DNA from: Rotaria socialis
Lineage: Eukaryota > Rotifera > Eurotatoria > Philodinida > Philodinidae
Length of the DNA stretch: 64,000 nt
Assembly (NCBI GenBank): GCA_905331475.1
Contig: CAJNYU010001824.1
Coordinates: 62,001-126,000 of the forward strand
Direction of reading: 5' to 3'
The notes beneath the pieces are model-generated. The model saw nothing but the letters and a program-made list of their open reading frames with translations, had not been told where the DNA came from and did no database searches. Shown piece after piece: positions 1 to 11,905 of this stretch. Both the position numbers and the translations under genes were made by a program. Each line of letters opens with the position of its first letter. Position 1 is the stretch's first letter.

Positions 1-565
1 AATACACCTTATATCCAAGTCTCGGTTTAAATGAATTCTATTCTTTCTTGTAGATTTTTTAATTCTTGTTTATGTAACACGTTGACCAGCTTTTAGTCAT
101 TTTTTTTCATGTTTTAAAGCAGATGGCTACTAGAAAAATAAACAAACGCATTCATAAGACCGATTTGAAAGAATAACACATTCATTTACATTATATCACA
201 TGACAGAAGTAACCATTACGAGTCGGAAAAAAAGAGACGTTTTTCATAATGATCGTCAATCGCATTTTTGTTTTTGATTCAGCGAGTCGCATCGTTAACA
301 CGTCTAGATGAATCACAAATAATTATTACTATGACTCATTGTAAACAAATGTACTATCTGTTTATCTGTACATTTCAACTGTCTATCATCTGCCGCCAAG
401 ACAGAACAGCGATCACCTATACGATAAAAACGATAGAAGAAGCTTCATTAAAAGGTAATATTAGTGTTGGCTGATGATACAATATACGAAGTCGAATAAA
501 TACAACGATAACGACAGCAGATTTTTACCAAAATATTTGATTTCAATAGTGCTATTGATCAAAAT
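1..565. other. 5' flank, no gene seen
   Basis: AT-rich sequence. The short open frame at 268-474 has no recognisable motif and is not supported as a gene. Its last part is simply the upstream flank of the ART-TPR pseudogene that begins at 566. Confidence 0.5.
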
Positions 566-2554
566 ATGACTGCTGCCAAGGCAAAAGCCACCGGAAAACG
601 CAAGAAAAATTTGAAAACTTTTTCTCTTCTTTGGCTTGATACTCAAGGCAATACAACAGACGAGAACAAAAGTGCCCAAAAACAACTGCGTACAATCATC
701 AATCATCTTGAAACATATCATGGTCCCGACGATTGTAGAAAATATATATCAAGTCTTGTTCTGAACAAGATCGAATTGTTCTTATGATCAGTGGTCGATT
801 AAGCAAAAAATTAGTTCCTAGGATTCATGATCTTCGACAACTCTCCTCTGTTTGTATCTATTGCTGGGATACAAAGGCATGCAAACGCTGGGCTAAAGAG
901 TATTCTAAAGTATGAAATATTCTTCTCTTTTGCTTTTTTTTGAGAAATTATTTAATTTTCTTTATTCACTTCTTCGAAGATAAAACGCGTTCACAATCAA
1001 CTCGATAGTCTCATTCTGCAAATTAAAGCAGACCAAAAAGATCGAGGAAAAGTGAAAGAACCAATGTCGATAAATATTTATAATGCTGGCAGCAATGCGG
1101 ATAAATCAACAACAGAACTTAATGGTAATTTTATTCATTCTCTATTATTGATCGACGTTCTCATCAGATTACCATCCAATAAAACAGACCAACAGAAGCT
1201 CGTTGAATTTTGTAAAGATGAATATGCTGATAACGAACCTCAACTAGAAATTATTCGTGGTTTTGAACGTAGTTATCAATCTAGAAAAGCTCTATGGTGG
1301 TATACGCGTAACACATTTGTATACAAGATGTTAAATAAAGCATTGCGAATACAAAATACTGAACTCCTATCATTATTTCGTTTCGTAATTCGTGACATAC
1401 GTCAGCTACTAGAAAAAAATCAATGTCAAGAACCTATTAAAGTGTATCGATATCAAACAATATCAACTCAAGAATTGGTTAATCTTGAAAAATCGATCGG
1501 TCAATACATCTCGATTAATTCATTCTTTTCTACTGCGTCTAATCGTGAAGTAGCAATGAATTCTTTTTTCTCAACTCGACCGCTGTCAGGGATTTACATG
1601 GAATATTATTTCTCATTAAAGCAGATCCTAGGGCTGTGAAATCAAAACCATTCGCTGATATCCACTCGCTCAGCTATTTTAGTAATGAATTGGAAGTATT
1701 ATTTATGATTGGATCTATATTTTCGTTTGGTTAGCATGCATGAAAAATGATACTGACAAAATCTGGAACATTAAAATGGAATTAGCAGGTGATGATGACA
1801 ATGATTCGGAAAGTCTGTTCAATCGTCTGAAGAAAGATTATGGCGGTGGTGAGAAAGAAGTTGGTCGTCGATCACTTGGTGATGTACTACAATTTATGGG
1901 GGGAAAATGATGAAGCAGAGAAAATATATTCGGATCTACGAGAATGTTATTCTTCCGATGATGCTGCGTTTTCAAACTTGTGTTTTTCACTTGGCATGGT
2001 GTATAAAGATAGAAAACGTTATGACCACTGGCTTGCATTGTTCGTTTGGAAATATTTCTTTTGAAAAGAAGGACTATAAAGAAGCAATGAAATGCTACAA
2101 ACTCGGAAATATTACAGATCATCTAAACATGGCTTCGTTGCACCATGGCGTCGTTCATATTTATTGTGCTCAAAAGCAGTGCGCAGATGCTTTCAGGAAT
2201 TTTCAACGATCCATGACTATTCAAGGGAGATATTTACCTGCTAATCATTCAGATATGGCTTTAAATCATAGTGGGCTAGGTGATGTTTATCGTGGTGATG
2301 GTCAGTATCAACGTACCATGGAATGTTATGTAAAAGCATTCGAAATTCGGAAGAAGTCACTTCCTCCGCAACATCAAGACATCGCTTCGCGTCATAGAGC
2401 CATTGGCCAGCTATTTGAGGACATGACTAAATGAAGCAAAGCATTAGAAGAATATCGAGAGGCATATGGCATCTATCGTCAGTCATCATTGAAATATCAA
2501 AATTTAGCTGAAATCAAAAATGATATGCAACGTGTATCTTCAAAATTGAAATAA
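566..2554 (+). pseudogene. Decayed ADP-ribosyltransferase-TPR gene
   Basis: This is a paralogue of the intact gene at 54929-57070, broken in several places. From the ATG at 566 it encodes the same N-terminal Rossmann-like region (FSLLWLD; after the break MISGRLSKKLVPRIH). A frameshift near 769-785 ends the first frame. A 70-bp GT...AG intron (910-979) then leads into the ART region (980-1639), with the WWYTR block, VYRYQT carrying the catalytic Arg, and an S-rich SINSFFST strand. A second frameshift near 1600 and another near 1735 follow, although NELEVLF (the ExE strand) is still readable. KLC-type TPR repeats resume at 1907-2434. An in-frame TGA at 2432-2434 interrupts the last repeat, which reads on to TAA at 2552-2554. 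An AATAAA lies at 2607. Several independent breaks make sequencing error an unlikely sole cause. The intact copy has no intron at the matching position. Confidence 0.8.
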
Positions 2555-2874
2555 TTCAATATTTAATACCGAGAGATGCCTACTATGGTACTTTAATATA
2601 TTCTACAATAAATATCCATGAGCGGAATCAAATAATATTTAAAAAAACTGTTGAGTAGTTGTACAAGATTTGAATTTTTCATTGTCAAAATTACTACTAT
2701 CATAAAATAAATCACCTACTGCTCTTTGTGTCTGATTTAACGAAAGGCATCGAGCTTCGTAATTGCTTGAAGATAAAGCATTTCTGTATACATTCAAACA
2801 CAAGACGTAAATCAATACGATAATTCATCATCATAAAACTCGAAATATTGTTTTTCACAATTATCTATAGATAC

Positions 2875-3240
2875 CTAAGTGAATGTTCTCAAGAAGACAA
2901 TAGCACGATTGTATTGAGGTAAGAAGAACAAATCAATTGATGGTGGTACTATTTGTTTTTCAATGTATTCCATTCGAAGCATTGCCGTTAAAGTATTTTC
3001 AAAGCAGAATATCGAATACTTACGAAATGCACGATTAATTATTTTACGAGTTCCTTCAAATGTTTCAGTAGAAAAATAAAATTTGAATCAACTAGGTGCA
3101 TGCAGTTTGTTTTAATATTAGACCTATCTTTGAGCATTCTAAATTCATGAATGCACATTCACGATCAGTATCAGCTTTAGTTCAATATATTTTCATTATC
3201 AGAAAGAAATCATCGGTGACTATTGTACGAAAGGAATCTT
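2875..3240 (-). pseudogene. Unidentified decayed coding fragment
   Basis: Reading the minus strand, a clean frame runs from about 3071 down to TAG at 2875-2877 with coding-like composition (STETFEGTRKIINRAF, then IEKQIVPPSIDLFFLPQYN). An adjoining stretch upstream (about 3240-3100) reads ADTDRECAFMNLECSKIG in another frame and contains stops. The shift between frames and the missing start suggest a remnant. I do not recognise the family. Confidence 0.3.
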
Positions 3241-3302
3241 ACTGGAGAAAAAAAATATTTAGACAAAACTTACACTTTTTGAATCAATAAAAATAAAGTA
3301 GC

Positions 3303-4863
3303 TTAGAATGTTTCATTTCGGAATGAAAGATCGATTGAGACATTATGCGGTAGAGAATTATCAAGTTGTTTTGGTGGAGTAATAGTAGATACTTGCATAA
3401 TTTGATTAGTCTGTAATAATGCATTCGAACGAACTGATTTCATCGTACAACATGTTTGAGTTTCACATGAATTATTTTCACAACGAAGTAAACAATCGCC
3501 AGTTAGTTTCGATAGAGTATCGACGTCTCGAGTCGGAAAGGATGTTAGTGGATCATCAGCATCGTGTTCATATTGCATGGTGACCGAGTGAATGCCAATT
3601 GAATGAAAAAAGTTTTTAACTTTTCCTGCAACCGACATATAATTGGTTAAATTTCTTCTATGTAAATGAGCACTTGCTATAATTTTTTCGTTGGTAAGCC
3701 GCCAAATGTGTAATTCATGGATACTATTAATTTCAGGAACCGCTTTTAATAGTTGAGCTTTAATTTTATGAATTTCGAGGTCTTTAGGTATTGTTTGAAG
3801 TAAAATCGAAGCTGTATCACGAAAAAGCGGAAGAGCCGACAGGCTGATTATAATAACGATAATTACTGATAAAGTCGGATCAATATAAACTGTCCAATGA
3901 TTCTTATCGTCTTGCTCATGTGGAACAAATTTGATTATTAAAGCACTTATTATAACAACAATCGAGCCCAGAGCATCAGCTAACACATGTAAAAACACTC
4001 CGTGCATATTCATCGATGCTTTCTTTTTTGGTTTATTTTCTTTTTCATCAGGTTTTGCCGTCTTGATTCCATTGTTTGTATCCGATTGGCTTTCATCTGA
4101 TTCGTTAGAGCATTCGGCGATAATCTAAATTTACCAATGAAATAAATCTAAATTAAATTTTAAATATTACCTCTTGCAATGCTCGTGTGCTATGCCTTTC
4201 TAAGCGACTCTCACTATCATGAAGAATTTCCGGTTGACTATGTATACTCGAGTTTTTACCTCTGGTCTCACCATGCGAATGACCTCCATGTGTATGCCCG
4301 TGAAAACCTTGAAACAATAATAAGCCTATAATATTGATTCCCAAGCCAATCCCGCCAACAATAAGTAATAGATTAACATTTTCGATGGGCTCAGGTTCAA
4401 CAAATCGTTTGATAGCATCGAATATAATCGTTAAACAAAGGGCGAGAAGAAAAACAGTATTTATATTTGCACCCACAACTTCGGCGCGCACCCATCCATA
4501 TGTGTTGACCTCGGTTTGACGCTTAACAAATCGAACGGCAATTATTCCGATGACAAGCGATATTATATCAGATAACATATGAAATGCATCCGCAACAAGC
4601 GCAACTGACTTTGTTATATTGCCAACAACAAGTTCGACAACGAAGAATGCCGATGTTAAACAAATCATTACTAATAAGCGAAACGTTTTCGTTCGAAATA
4701 AATGACATTTACCATGATGATGGTGGTGATGGTCGTGATGGTTGTGATGATCATGACTATGGTCTGATTCTGAAGACGACATTTGGAAATATCTAACAGG
4801 AGTTCTATTGAAACAAAAAATAAATACTATTGAAAGAGCACCCCCGACATATGAAATCCACAT
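3303..4863 (-). CDS. SLC30A1: Zinc transporter, ZnT1/SLC30A1-like (cation diffusion facilitator)
   Basis: Membrane antiporter expected to move Zn2+ out of the cytosol. It has two exons: 4863-4171 and 4124-3303, with a 46-bp GT...AG intron at 4170-4125 (phase 0), giving 504 aa from the first ATG. A His-rich cytosolic stretch (HDHHNHHDHHHHHH) precedes TM1. The TM2 zinc site HxxxD (FHMLSD) and the TM5 site HxxxD (HVLADALGS) are intact, so zinc rather than manganese is favoured (ZnT10 has Asn in TM2). A second His cluster (HGHTHGGHSHGE) lies in the TM4-TM5 loop. The C-terminal domain shows the ZnT1-like LHIWRL...IIASAHLH, and the tail carries Cys pairs (CETQTCC). Start choice: the ATG at 4863 adds a hydrophobic segment that ZnTs normally lack. 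The in-frame ATG at 4780-4782, giving a cytosolic His-rich N-terminus, is the likelier start and gives about 477 aa. Confidence 0.9.
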
Positions 4864-6630
4864 CGATAAATCATTTTTATGTCACTCTTTACATATGGGG
4901 GTGCTCACAAAATTCATCTGAGAAAGAAAACGAGATTTAATATGTTTTCGTCATTGTTTTTTCTATTAGTAGTATATTATTTTCTTAGTAAAACATGATT
5001 GTTTAACTTCTATAGATATCTATATTCGCATTGTCATGATTAAAGAAAGCTCATAAGTTCGCATTGTCATGATTAAAGAAAGCTCATAAGTTCGCATCGG
5101 GCAACTTTGCCTGTCTTATTAATTCAATTGACAAGCAGGCAAGAAAAAGGAATGAAAAAACACCCTTGCATTTCTTACCATAAAATGTTATCTATCAATA
5201 GATCACTTGGATAGAGTGCAAAAGTAAAACATGACGCATTAAATCATAGATAAATAATTAAAAGACGCTTTGTGATAATAGATTTATGGTCTTGTTTTCA
5301 CCTTCAGTAGATTATTTATCTTATGCGATTCATTGTATAGCTTAGTAAGAGATTACAAGAGTACTTCCCATAAATTATTTTGCTCTACGCATAATCCTTT
5401 TTCTATTGCGTATCGACAATAATTTATTTTCGTTCCGTGTTGTCTATATTGATAACGGTACAGCGAACAGTAATATTGCACTTAAACGTACCATATAATC
5501 ATTTCGTTTTCGATCATCAATTTAGAACGATGTTGTAAAGAGTTTGTTTCATCACTTGATTGATTAACCGTAGAGAACCGAGTCAGTTTAGAGACAAAAA
5601 CAAGACAACATCTCTTGTTACTGTAATCTAAATGTGCAGTAAATGTTTACCTATATAATCAAATGTCAGTTCTCCAAAGGTCAAAATAGTTTATTCATTT
5701 ACAAGCGTTGAGGGTATCCATGCTCATATTTACAAAAACGAATAAGTTTTGCTTGCTAAACTTGATATGTTACCAATGCTTTCAAAACAAATAGAATTTA
5801 AGAAAAACATTCAATTGACGTGCATTAAAACACACGTAAAAGATTCAAGAAATCTCTTGAGTACTTCGGTGAATTTGGGTATTTATTCCAAGACCAAAGA
5901 AAAATGTTAAATTTGATTTCGAAAGTGTGTGTAGCTATGTGTGTTATTAATCTCTGCAGCAGACTTTGTTCTCTCATTTTTTTTTCAAAATTTTGATCGT
6001 TATAATGACCTAACGTTCGCAGGGAAATGGCAGACATATGTGATATAATTCTTGCTAAATGATCGTGCGTTGAATCTTCCAAAAACCAAAGTGAATGAGC
6101 GTGAAGAGTGAAAATAAATTAATCGAGTACAAACAACACCAATTTATGAATCAAAGTTTTCCTTATCTCGCATGTAAAAAGATTATTGTTAAAATTTGAA
6201 AACTGTTGTTAAGCCGCTTCATGATCAGGAATGACAAAAATTTCACGTAAAAAAGCAGAGAACTCGAACATGTGAACTCAAATAATAAACTATCAGCTTT
6301 CACCATCTTTAGTCACTACGAAGTTGCAGGATCATTGTTGTGGTTGTCGTCATCACAACTGAAATTCAAATGGAAAGCGCGATCACAATAGGATACAATT
6401 ACGAAAAACATCTTTTGTTAAGTAAAAAAGTTGTAATGCTTTTAGATTTACATAGAGTTGAATGAGATTTGCATGTTTTTTTCTATGTCACTTACTGTAC
6501 CCTGAAGTTTGAATGTCTTTTGTTCGTTTTATTTTTTCTCTTTCGTTCTGTTGCTGCTAATGGATGGTGATGTGTGGTACAACATACACCTTAAATCGAT
6601 CGTGATTACCAAGACTGAGATTGAAAAATA
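4864..6630. other. Intergenic region between divergent ZnT and SLC49-like genes
   Basis: It separates two divergently transcribed genes, so it should hold both promoters, but no clear TATA box was recognised. It contains the 33-bp tandem repeat at 5025-5099. A minus-strand open frame at 5825-6082 has no ATG and no known motif. Confidence 0.5.
5025..5099. repeat. 33-bp tandem repeat, two full copies plus a stub
   Basis: The unit beginning TTCGCATTGTCATGATTAAA occurs at 5025 and again at 5058 with no differences seen. A third partial copy (TTCGCATCGG) starts at 5091. It looks like a recent local duplication upstream of the ZnT gene. Confidence 0.85.
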
Positions 6631-7965
6631 ATGAAAACAAGAAGAAATACAAAATCTAGTCCCGTTATCACAGTTCCACCGGAAAACTATCGTGTCTATT
6701 CTATTCGTTGGCTTCAATTGATTATATATACATTGGCTACATTTTGCAACGGTATTTTCCTTAGTACATTTTCTCCAATCGAATCACAAGCAACCTCATT
6801 TTTTTCGATTTCTACAACTCAAAATACTGTGCTCGTGGTGCTCTCTCTTTTTCTCTACGCTCCCGGTACTTTACTGTCAATATGGGCCATTCAACGATTC
6901 TCTATGCGGACAGTGATGATTATAGGATCTCTGATGAATTTAGGAGCATGGATTCGTCTTTTTTCTCTCATTGAACCCAGTCAAGGCTACGCAGCACTTG
7001 TGCTTGGCCAAATTCTACCTGGGCTTTCGGCACCTATTTTTTTCAATGCAGCTGCTCAATTTTCAACTCGTTGGTTTGCACGCGGACAGCGTGATATTAT
7101 TACAGCCGTATGTTCCATGGCCAATCCATTGGGTTTTGCTTTTGGATTTCTCTTTCCATCGCTTATCATCACTAGCAGTTCATCTTCTCAACAGTTTTTA
7201 ATCGTTTTTGCAGTGGAGGCCAGTTTTAGTACGGTGGTCGCGTTAATAGTAATTATCGGCTATCAATCAAACCCACCAACGCCTCCATCAGCTTCCGATG
7301 AACAACAGGCGAGCGATTTCAAACGAGACTTCCCTCGTCTCTTAAAAAATGGCCATTATCTCGTTCTCCTGCTTGCTTTCGGTATCGGTTTTGGCTTTTT
7401 CAATGCATTGATCTCACTTCTCTACGAACTTATACAACCAAGTGGCTATTCAAGTTCAGATGCAGGCCTATTCGGTGCCATTATAATTTTGTCTGGTCTT
7501 GTGAGCGCTGCTATGGTTGGTGTGATTATGGATTGTACACATGCCTATCTTACCATACTTAAAGTATTGATTTTAGGCGCTTGTTGCTCAGTTGTTTATT
7601 TCATTGTGATTCTTCGGCCATCTATGCTTTACCCATTGGGTCTCTCCTTTGCACTGATGGGTTTCTTCCTATTACCACTTCTACCAATTGTATTCGAATG
7701 TGCCATTGAGTGTACCTATCCAATATCTGCTGCATGGTCAATCGGGTTACTGTTGTGTGTTGGCAATGTTCTTGGTGGTGTGTTCAGTTTCGTTCTCAAC
7801 AAACTTATCCAACAAGCTCCAAACTACACATCAGGTGTTATATTTACGCCCGCCTCTATATTCATACTTTGTGCGACGATTTGTAGCACACTAATATTAC
7901 TTTTCTATCATGGACCCTACTTAAGACTCAAAGCTGAAACTGAAAATGTTACTGTCCGTCATTAA
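6631..7965 (+). CDS. MFS transporter, FLVCR/SLC49-like
   Basis: Intact single-exon gene of 444 aa from ATG 6631 to TAA 7965, with about 12 hydrophobic segments split 6+6 by a polar loop (about residues 210-240: NPPTPPSASDEQQ...). Family clues are YRVYSIRWLQL before TM1; SLMNLGAWIRLFSL in the TM3-TM4 region; LPGLSAPIFFNAAAQFSTRWF and SMANPLGFAFGFLFPSL in TM4-TM5; and ECTYPISAAWSIGLLLCVGN in TM11. These match the FLVCR/SLC49 pattern, where related proteins show NxxGAWI, RWF/AxWF and ExTYP blocks, and are closest in feel to SLC49A3 (MFSD7). SLC49 members carry heme, choline or related cargo; the substrate here cannot be told from sequence. No signal peptide is expected. It is divergent from the zinc transporter. 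Confidence 0.8.
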   Translation: MKTRRNTKSSPVITVPPENYRVYSIRWLQLIIYTLATFCNGIFLSTFSPIESQATSFFSISTTQNTVLVVLSLFLYAPGTLLSIWAIQRFSMRTVMIIGSLMNLGAWIRLFSLIEPSQGYAALVLGQILPGLSAPIFFNAAAQFSTRWFARGQRDIITAVCSMANPLGFAFGFLFPSLIITSSSSSQQFLIVFAVEASFSTVVALIVIIGYQSNPPTPPSASDEQQASDFKRDFPRLLKNGHYLVLLLAFGIGFGFFNALISLLYELIQPSGYSSSDAGLFGAIIILSGLVSAAMVGVIMDCTHAYLTILKVLILGACCSVVYFIVILRPSMLYPLGLSFALMGFFLLPLLPIVFECAIECTYPISAAWSIGLLLCVGNVLGGVFSFVLNKLIQQAPNYTSGVIFTPASIFILCATICSTLILLFYHGPYLRLKAETENVTVRH

Positions 7966-8304
7966 GCAGCAAAATAGTTGAGTATACGCGCGCGGATATA
8001 GTTGCCGGTGCTTTTACTTTTGTAATTTTTTTAAGATATAATTATGATTGTAAATATCGGACTACAGTGTGAGTGAATTTGCTTGTGGTGAATGGATTCA
8101 CAATGGATATATATACATGTATTTATGTCGCTTTCTCTTTTGTTTTTGATTGTAATTTGTTTTCAATGAAAATACTGATTTTTATCGACACTGATATTGA
8201 TCTTTGTTCATTGAAGCAACATTTCTGTAGGTTTACTCGATATTCATATTTTGTCGAATTGATCAAGACTTTGAAGTTCGAACCGATTTTCAAGTCTGTG
8301 TTTA
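7966..8304. other. 3' flank of the SLC49-like gene
   Basis: AT-rich sequence downstream of the transporter stop. The open frame at 8073-8318 is low-complexity and shows no motif. No AATAAA was found close to the stop. Confidence 0.4.
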
Positions 8305-8830
8305 TCAGAATCGAGTGAGAATATATCTCTTAGTGATGGAGAATTTGGCATAGATTTTAATGGTACCTTCTTCGTTAGATAAAAACGCATTGGAAATTAA
8401 TTGTTTGGCAACTCTTGTGCTGCTTTCAAAATCATAGAACGTGATTCGAAATTTTGTTTTTGAATCTAAAAGCAATATTTTGCTTGTTTACCTTATCATT
8501 TTATGCTTGAATAATGTAAGGAAAGCTTTTAGCGAAGAAAATTGAGATTTTATTCTATTAGAAGCACCAATCCTATGAATCATTCAATACTTCTCATTCT
8601 AAAAATATTCAGTAAATGATTCTTTTCTTTTGGAAAAAAATAACATATCAATGAAATCTGCATCTTTTAACATCAAAAGCATGACTTTAAATCTCAATTG
8701 AAAAAATAGTCCATCAAATATCGACTATTCAATCTGAGCTAGGTGTCATTTAAATTCAATGCGAACAAGACAACGAGAAAAAACAAAGCATTGACTGTAG
8801 ATGGCAAATATGCCAATAGAGTACAACTAA
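8305..8830 (-). pseudogene. Unidentified decayed multi-segment coding remnant
   Basis: On the minus strand, coding-like pieces appear in shifting frames: LRFKVMLLMLKDADFIDM (about 8700-8640), ASNRIKSQFSSLKAFL (about 8565-8510), and a last piece behind a plausible acceptor at about 8467, reading KFRITFYDFESSTRVAKQLI and EGTIKIYAKFSITKRYIL to TGA at 8305. The last piece resembles the end of an RRM-like fold, but that is a guess. Internal stops and frame changes point to decay. Confidence 0.3.
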
Positions 8831-9480
8831 AAGGTCCTTATGCTCCAAAAATTGCAAACATATGATTCGTTTTGAAAACAATTGCGATAGTTTGCATGAA
8901 TCAAATGCACAAAAATCTGAGAATAAGATCGTCATTAGGGGATGTGTCGGACTATTACATAACTAGAAGAAATTTATAATCCAATGAACATAATCGAAAG
9001 CAAATTGCAGAAAAACAAATCGCTGAAACGAAAAACAAACTTTTGAAATTCTTGCTATTCTGTTGCTTTAAACAAAAAAGAAATAATGACTATTATTTGT
9101 TGTTCTTGATTTGCTTCATCGTAAAGATTTGATCAATCACAAAAAATGTTTGTTAAAATAAAAGCAAATTGTGAAACCGGTAAAATTATATTTATGAGAT
9201 CACAAGTGATACAGCTTTTAGAAAAAAATTCAAAAAATATTTCTTTTTCTTGTTAGAAATGTCTCTTATTTTTGTAATGCATCTGAGACTTTGGGTCAGA
9301 ATGTTCTTCCGATATATTTTCACGTGAGATATCAGCTTCTAATATTTGTATGATTAGTTTATTAGTATAGCGACTTATTACTCAATATAAATTTCCAGTG
9401 ATAGGTACACTGTTGAATAAATTGCAACTATGCGTTAGCCGGAAAACGTAAAGAATTTAGTAGAAACAAGAAAAAAAAAT
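8831..9480. other. AT-rich spacer, nothing seen
   Basis: No open frame with coding character and no repeat was recognised before the foldback element at 9481. Confidence 0.4.
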
Positions 9481-9870
9481 ATATATATGTCGGAGTTGAC
9501 TCTGAAATTCAGTTGCCTTTAAAAGGCAACTAGTTGTGTTTAAAACTGTGAAGTCAACTAGGATGGAGCTAGTTGACTCTTCAATTTTAGAGACAACTAG
9601 TTGAGATTAAAATCAACTGGATGGAGCTAGTTGACTTGAGGGTGTCGGTGCGTGTGGGGTGTGGGCGTAGGTAAGACTAAAAACCATATCCAGACCCACA
9701 CCCACACACCCATCTATTGAATAAAATGTTATTTATCGCATCAGTGACAACTTCATGATTATACATTTTAAAGTCGACTAGCTCCATCCTAGTTGATTTC
9801 ACGATTTTAAACATAACTAGTTACCTTTTAAAGGCAACTGCATTTTAGAGTCAACTCCGGCATATATATG
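9481..9870. mobile_element. Foldback/MITE-like element with about 97-bp inverted termini
   Basis: The left arm (9481-9577) and the reverse complement of the right arm (9773-9870) align almost base for base, including CGGAGTTGACTCT, GCAACTAGTT and AACTAGGATGGAGCTAGT. The centre continues as a looser GT-rich/AC-rich palindrome (9641-9715). The word GGATGGAGCTAGTTGACT occurs twice in the left half. There is no ORF, so this is a non-autonomous element. The outermost bases are ATATATATG/CATATATATG, which makes a target-site duplication hard to define. Confidence 0.8.
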
Positions 9871-11087
9871 TAGACTTAAAATTTTTCAAACGTTCGTCAC
9901 ATCTACCTTATGCTTATTTTTGTTAAAATCTGCTCGAATATTAATGCATATTAAAAGAATAATAGACTTGATGACATGAAGACATTTGCTGTGACCATCG
10001 TATTATATTTATATGGTTTCGTGCGCCATATGAAGGTTCATTAATGAAAATAATAATTAGTTTATTGAATTTAAATAATCCTAAAGCATTCTTTCAACAT
10101 AGTAGCACTCGTAATCAATCAGATTTTGACAATCGAGTGATCTCTTCAATATTAAAGAAGTTCGTTTTTGAAATCTTTGCTTATTCAAATTTTACAACTG
10201 TAATAAATATATTTAACAGGAAATCAATAGAAACTGACCGTCAAGAAAATGCATTATTCTTTTTCAAAAATCTTAGATAGGAAATCCACAATCATCTATC
10301 ACGTTCTTTACAGGCATATGCCAATTCTTTCGATTGACTATAGCAAGATTAGTTATTAAAATGTTAAATAAATATTTTCCTTAAAATTATTATTCACATA
10401 GGAACGTATGTTATCAAAATATTTTTTGTTTTCGCTTGATAATGTTGATATACTTGTTAGATTTTGTCAAACATAACATAAAATAAATCTTATTTATTTT
10501 CAAACAATAAGTCATTCATATATATATATATATTCGTAGCACGCATAATACTTCAAAGTAAATTCGTTTGTTTTATCGAACACGTCATCAACGTCATTGT
10601 TCACGTGTTTTTGAACGTTAGAACAATTGTTCGATAGTGGCGAGACATTATTTCAAGAGTCTCTCGTTCTCAATATATGTATATACCGTTTGTTCTTGTA
10701 AATTAAAAGCACTGTTCTTTAAATATAATGATCAGTTGATCTTATGACTAAAAAATAAATAGAATTGCTTGTTTTTTTATTAATAGTTTTCAAACAAACT
10801 TTATTGTTTTTCAAGGTTGAAATGAAATTGATAGTTTTCATCTTATAATTTCATTTCATGCTTAAAGATACAATTTATATTTATTTTATATTAAACAAAA
10901 TCTAGAAAAGAACAGACGAAAAAAAAAGTATTGATTCAAGTATGTAACAAAAAAAAATTAATAATCAATTCTTTTTTTCTTATATTCATATTGATAAAGA
11001 ATAGAACAAGAAAAAGACATTTATATATATATATATGTATACTTTTTAGTCTAATTTTCAATTTTTTTCATTATTATGAGCATAAAA

Positions 11088-11091
<4 letters not shown>

Positions 11092-11118
<27 letters not shown>
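11092..11118. repeat. (GA)n microsatellite
   Basis: About 13 uninterrupted GA units. Confidence 0.9.
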
Positions 11119-11759
11119 TACAACATCAAAAAAACCACATGCATACACTTGAACTATCAAGTGTTTTACCTTTTGTGGTTGACGGTATATTGAAATCGAA
11201 ACGCATTCTTTTTTTTTATTACAACGAGGCAAGTAAATGAAAGCAGACAATCAAATTAATTTATATAATTTATGACATCAAATATAGATTAGATTTGACT
11301 GAAAATAAAAAGACATGTATATTTGATATTTGGTGAAACCTAAATAAGAATTGAACCATCATTTTTGTATGGCATTGAATAATGCTGATTATGAAAGGAG
11401 TACATCGAAATTAACGATAATGAACAATGAAATACGAAAGAAAATAGAAAGTTCAATGTTGGTCTTCTGTCTTCGTTCGTTTCTTTTGCATTTATATATA
11501 TATATATATAATAAGCATACATTTCATCTTGTCTTATGACGAAGCCAAATCATGAACATATTGTTTTGATCTTACACTACATACTACTATATACCGCATG
11601 CATCTATCTTGAAAGTCAATTTTTTTTTGATTTTTTTTCAATTAATTCTATATCAGTAACAAGAGAATGAAATAAAAAAAAAGTTTTTTTTTCATTGATA
11701 CACCTTGAATCCGAATTTTAATAGCAAACAAAGAAAAATGTGATTAAACAAGAGTTTTT

Positions 11760-11791
11760 TTCTTCTTCTTCTTCTTCTTCTTCTTCTTCTT
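11760..11791. repeat. (TTC)n microsatellite
   Basis: About ten TTC units, 115 bp before the proposed start of the nesprin-like gene. A similar tract lies at about 47943-47969. Confidence 0.9.
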
Positions 11792-11905
11792 TCCCGTCTA
11801 TTGTTCTTTTTCACATACGAATGTTATATATGTATTTATGAAAAAAAAAGAAAATTTTTCTGCTCTATTTCTGTATTTTTCAAGATTGATAATTCATTAA
11901 AATAT

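Larger units (their letters stand above)
9871..11905. other. AT-rich intergenic region with microsatellites upstream of the nesprin-like gene
   Basis: About 2 kb without supported genes. It holds (TA)n runs near 10520, 11025 and 11495, a (GA)n run at about 11092-11118 and a (TTC)n run at about 11760-11791. The promoter of the giant gene at 11906 should be here, but no core element was recognised. Short open frames here are low-complexity. Confidence 0.5.

Noticed and set aside
268..474. Short + strand ORF
   Set aside because: No motif, AT-rich composition, and no splice or start context.
5825..6082. Minus-strand ORF of about 85 residues
   Set aside because: No ATG (TTG apparent start), no recognised motif; it could be a remnant but lacks support.
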